The notes below the pieces were generated by a model that was given only the letters and a program-made list of their open reading frames with translations, was not told the DNA's origin and ran no database searches. 6,629 nt of DNA from Planctomycetota bacterium (GTDB lineage Bacteria; Planctomycetota; Phycisphaerae; Tepidisphaerales; Tepidisphaeraceae): NCBI GenBank assembly GCA_029777755.1, contig JAKORQ010000617.1, positions 1 through 6,629 on the forward strand, read 5' to 3'. Position numbers and translations under genes: made by a program. Of the stretch, positions 5,643 to 6,629 are shown in pieces. How positions within the stretch are numbered: the stretch's first letter is position 1; the number at the start of each line of letters is the position of its first letter.

Positions 5643-6617
5643 CTACTTGGTCGTGTCGCTTTCGCCGGTTGTCGGCGGCAGCGTACCGGTGGTCGCGGGC
5701 TTGAGAAGGTTGATCAGGACATAGTTCTCCTTCTCGATCGCCAGCGACAGCGGCGTGCGGCCCTTGGAGTTCATGGCGTTGGGGTCGGCCTTGGCGGCGA
5801 GCAGCGCCTTGGCGGCCGACTCGTTGCCCTTGTTGGCGGCCACGTGCAGCGGCGTCCAGCCGTCCTTGTCGCGGGCGTTGACGTTGGTGCTGCGATAGCT
5901 CACCAGCAGTTCCACCATCTGGGCGTTGTTCTCCGCGGCATAGTGGAGGGGAGTCTTGCTCTTGGAGTCAACCACGTTGGGGTTGGCGCCCTCATCCAAA
6001 AGCAGCTTGGTCACGGAGAGATTGCCTCGCCTGGCCGCGATGTACAGCGGCGTCTCGCCAGCGAGGTTCACGGCGTTGACCTCAGCCCCGCGATCGACCA
6101 GCGCCTGGGCGATATCCAAATAGGACTTGCGTGCGGCATAGTGCAGCGGCGAGTTGCCATCTTCATCCTTCAGCGAAGGGTTGGCCTTGGTGGTGAGAAG
6201 GGCACGGGCGATCTCGCTGTGCCCAAGCTCGGCCGCGATATGCAGCGGCGACTTGTTCTGGGCATTCACGGTGTTCACGTCAGCGCCCAGGTCGATCAGG
6301 CGCTTGGCCGACGCGGTATGCCCACGCTTGGTGGCGTAGTGCAGCGGCGTATTGCCATCCCCATCACGGGCGTTGATGTCGGCCTTGTACTTCACCAGCA
6401 GGGTGATGGCGTCGGTGTTTCCCTGCCCGGCAACGTCATGGAGCGACGTACGGCCGCCGGCCGTTCGCTGGTCGATGCTGACGCCCGACTGCAGCATGTC
6501 CTTGAGCTGCTGCTCATTGCCAGTGGTGGCGGCGTCGCGGATCAGAGGTTTGCTCTGGCATCCCACAACCGCCAGGCTGATGGTAAGACTCGAAACGATA
6601 GCAAGAGTAAGGCGCAT
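5643..6617 (-). CDS. Ankyrin-repeat lipoprotein
   Basis: The 324-residue product begins with a lipoprotein signal peptide, MRLTLAIVSSLTISLAVVGC, where VVGC is the lipobox and Cys20 the lipidated residue; Gln at +2 does not suggest inner-membrane retention. The rest is a near-continuous ankyrin array of eight to nine repeats at about residues 24-306, each with the G-x-TPLHxAA and LL-x-x-GADxN pattern (for example 88-117 GNTPLHYATKRGH onward, 154-183, 187-216, 220-250, 254-283). The last repeat is shortened and leads into a Pro/Thr-rich tail ending ESDTTK. Ankyrin stacks bind other proteins, so this is probably an envelope-anchored, periplasm-facing binding protein; the partner is unknown. GAGG (6628-6625 on this strand) lies 7 nt before the ATG, supporting the start. 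Its own terminator separates it from the AraC gene. Confidence 0.93.
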   Translation of the reverse strand: MRLTLAIVSSLTISLAVVGCQSKPLIRDAATTGNEQQLKDMLQSGVSIDQRTAGGRTSLHDVAGQGNTDAITLLVKYKADINARDGDGNTPLHYATKRGHTASAKRLIDLGADVNTVNAQNKSPLHIAAELGHSEIARALLTTKANPSLKDEDGNSPLHYAARKSYLDIAQALVDRGAEVNAVNLAGETPLYIAARRGNLSVTKLLLDEGANPNVVDSKSKTPLHYAAENNAQMVELLVSYRSTNVNARDKDGWTPLHVAANKGNESAAKALLAAKADPNAMNSKGRTPLSLAIEKENYVLINLLKPATTGTLPPTTGESDTTK

Positions 6618-6624
6618 TGTTGAA

Positions 6625-6628
6625 CCTC
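6625..6628 (-). promoter_or_regulatory. Ribosome-binding site of the ankyrin lipoprotein gene
   Basis: GAGG on the minus strand, 7 nt before the ATG at 6617, sets the start of the lipoprotein and places the signal peptide at the exact N-terminus. The promoter is outside the window. Confidence 0.6.
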
Positions 6629-6629
6629 A

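Noticed and set aside
5634..6623. A 329-codon open frame on the plus strand covering the whole ankyrin gene
   Set aside because: It mirrors the repeat periodicity of the ankyrin gene on the opposite strand and has no family resemblance. The minus strand has a signal peptide, ankyrin motifs and a Shine-Dalgarno, so the plus frame is a shadow of G+C-rich codon use.

Overview
The window is G+C-rich bacterial DNA with seven complete or near-complete genes and one gene cut by the left edge. There are no mobile elements, RNA genes or CRISPR arrays that I can support. Two features fit a Planctomycetota-type genome, perhaps Phycisphaerae-like: a phytanoyl-CoA-dioxygenase-type gene next to an AraC-type regulator, and intergenic 8-bp tandem repeats of the AAGGCACG / AGCGACGA kind. 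This assignment is an inference from gene content and repeat style, since no rRNA or marker gene is present.

Layout. Positions 1-377 (minus) carry the N-terminal part of an aldo/keto reductase. It diverges across a 97-bp gap from larC (475-1626, plus), the nickel-insertion enzyme for the nickel-pincer nucleotide cofactor. After larC comes a short AAGGCACG array, then a compact plus-strand cluster: a COG1926-type phosphoribosyltransferase (1709-2410), a DUF5335-like small protein (2442-2840) and a dienelactone-hydrolase-like alpha/beta hydrolase (2818-3495). The last two overlap by 23 bp. A second 8-bp repeat array at 3529-3602 can fold into a hairpin followed by a T-rich stretch, and may end this transcript.

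The rest lies on the minus strand and converges on the first cluster. Its genes, in transcription order, are an ankyrin-repeat lipoprotein (6617-5643), an AraC-family regulator with an N-terminal cupin-like domain (5501-4632) and a PhyH-like Fe(II)/2-oxoglutarate dioxygenase (4551-3757). Clear intrinsic terminators follow the ankyrin gene (hairpin 5553-5618) and the dioxygenase gene (hairpin 3703-3730). I see none between the regulator and the dioxygenase, which suggests those two form one unit.

How the genes may work together. The phosphoribosyltransferase and alpha/beta hydrolase are known in other bacteria as halves of one fused protein, so the plus-strand cluster looks like a split version of that pair with DUF5335 inserted. 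The AraC gene probably controls its neighbouring dioxygenase, perhaps in response to a small organic ligand. LarC stands alone here: the other cofactor genes (larB, larE) and any client racemase must be elsewhere. I found no clearly new biological system. The three-gene cluster and the repeat-built hairpin are the best leads.
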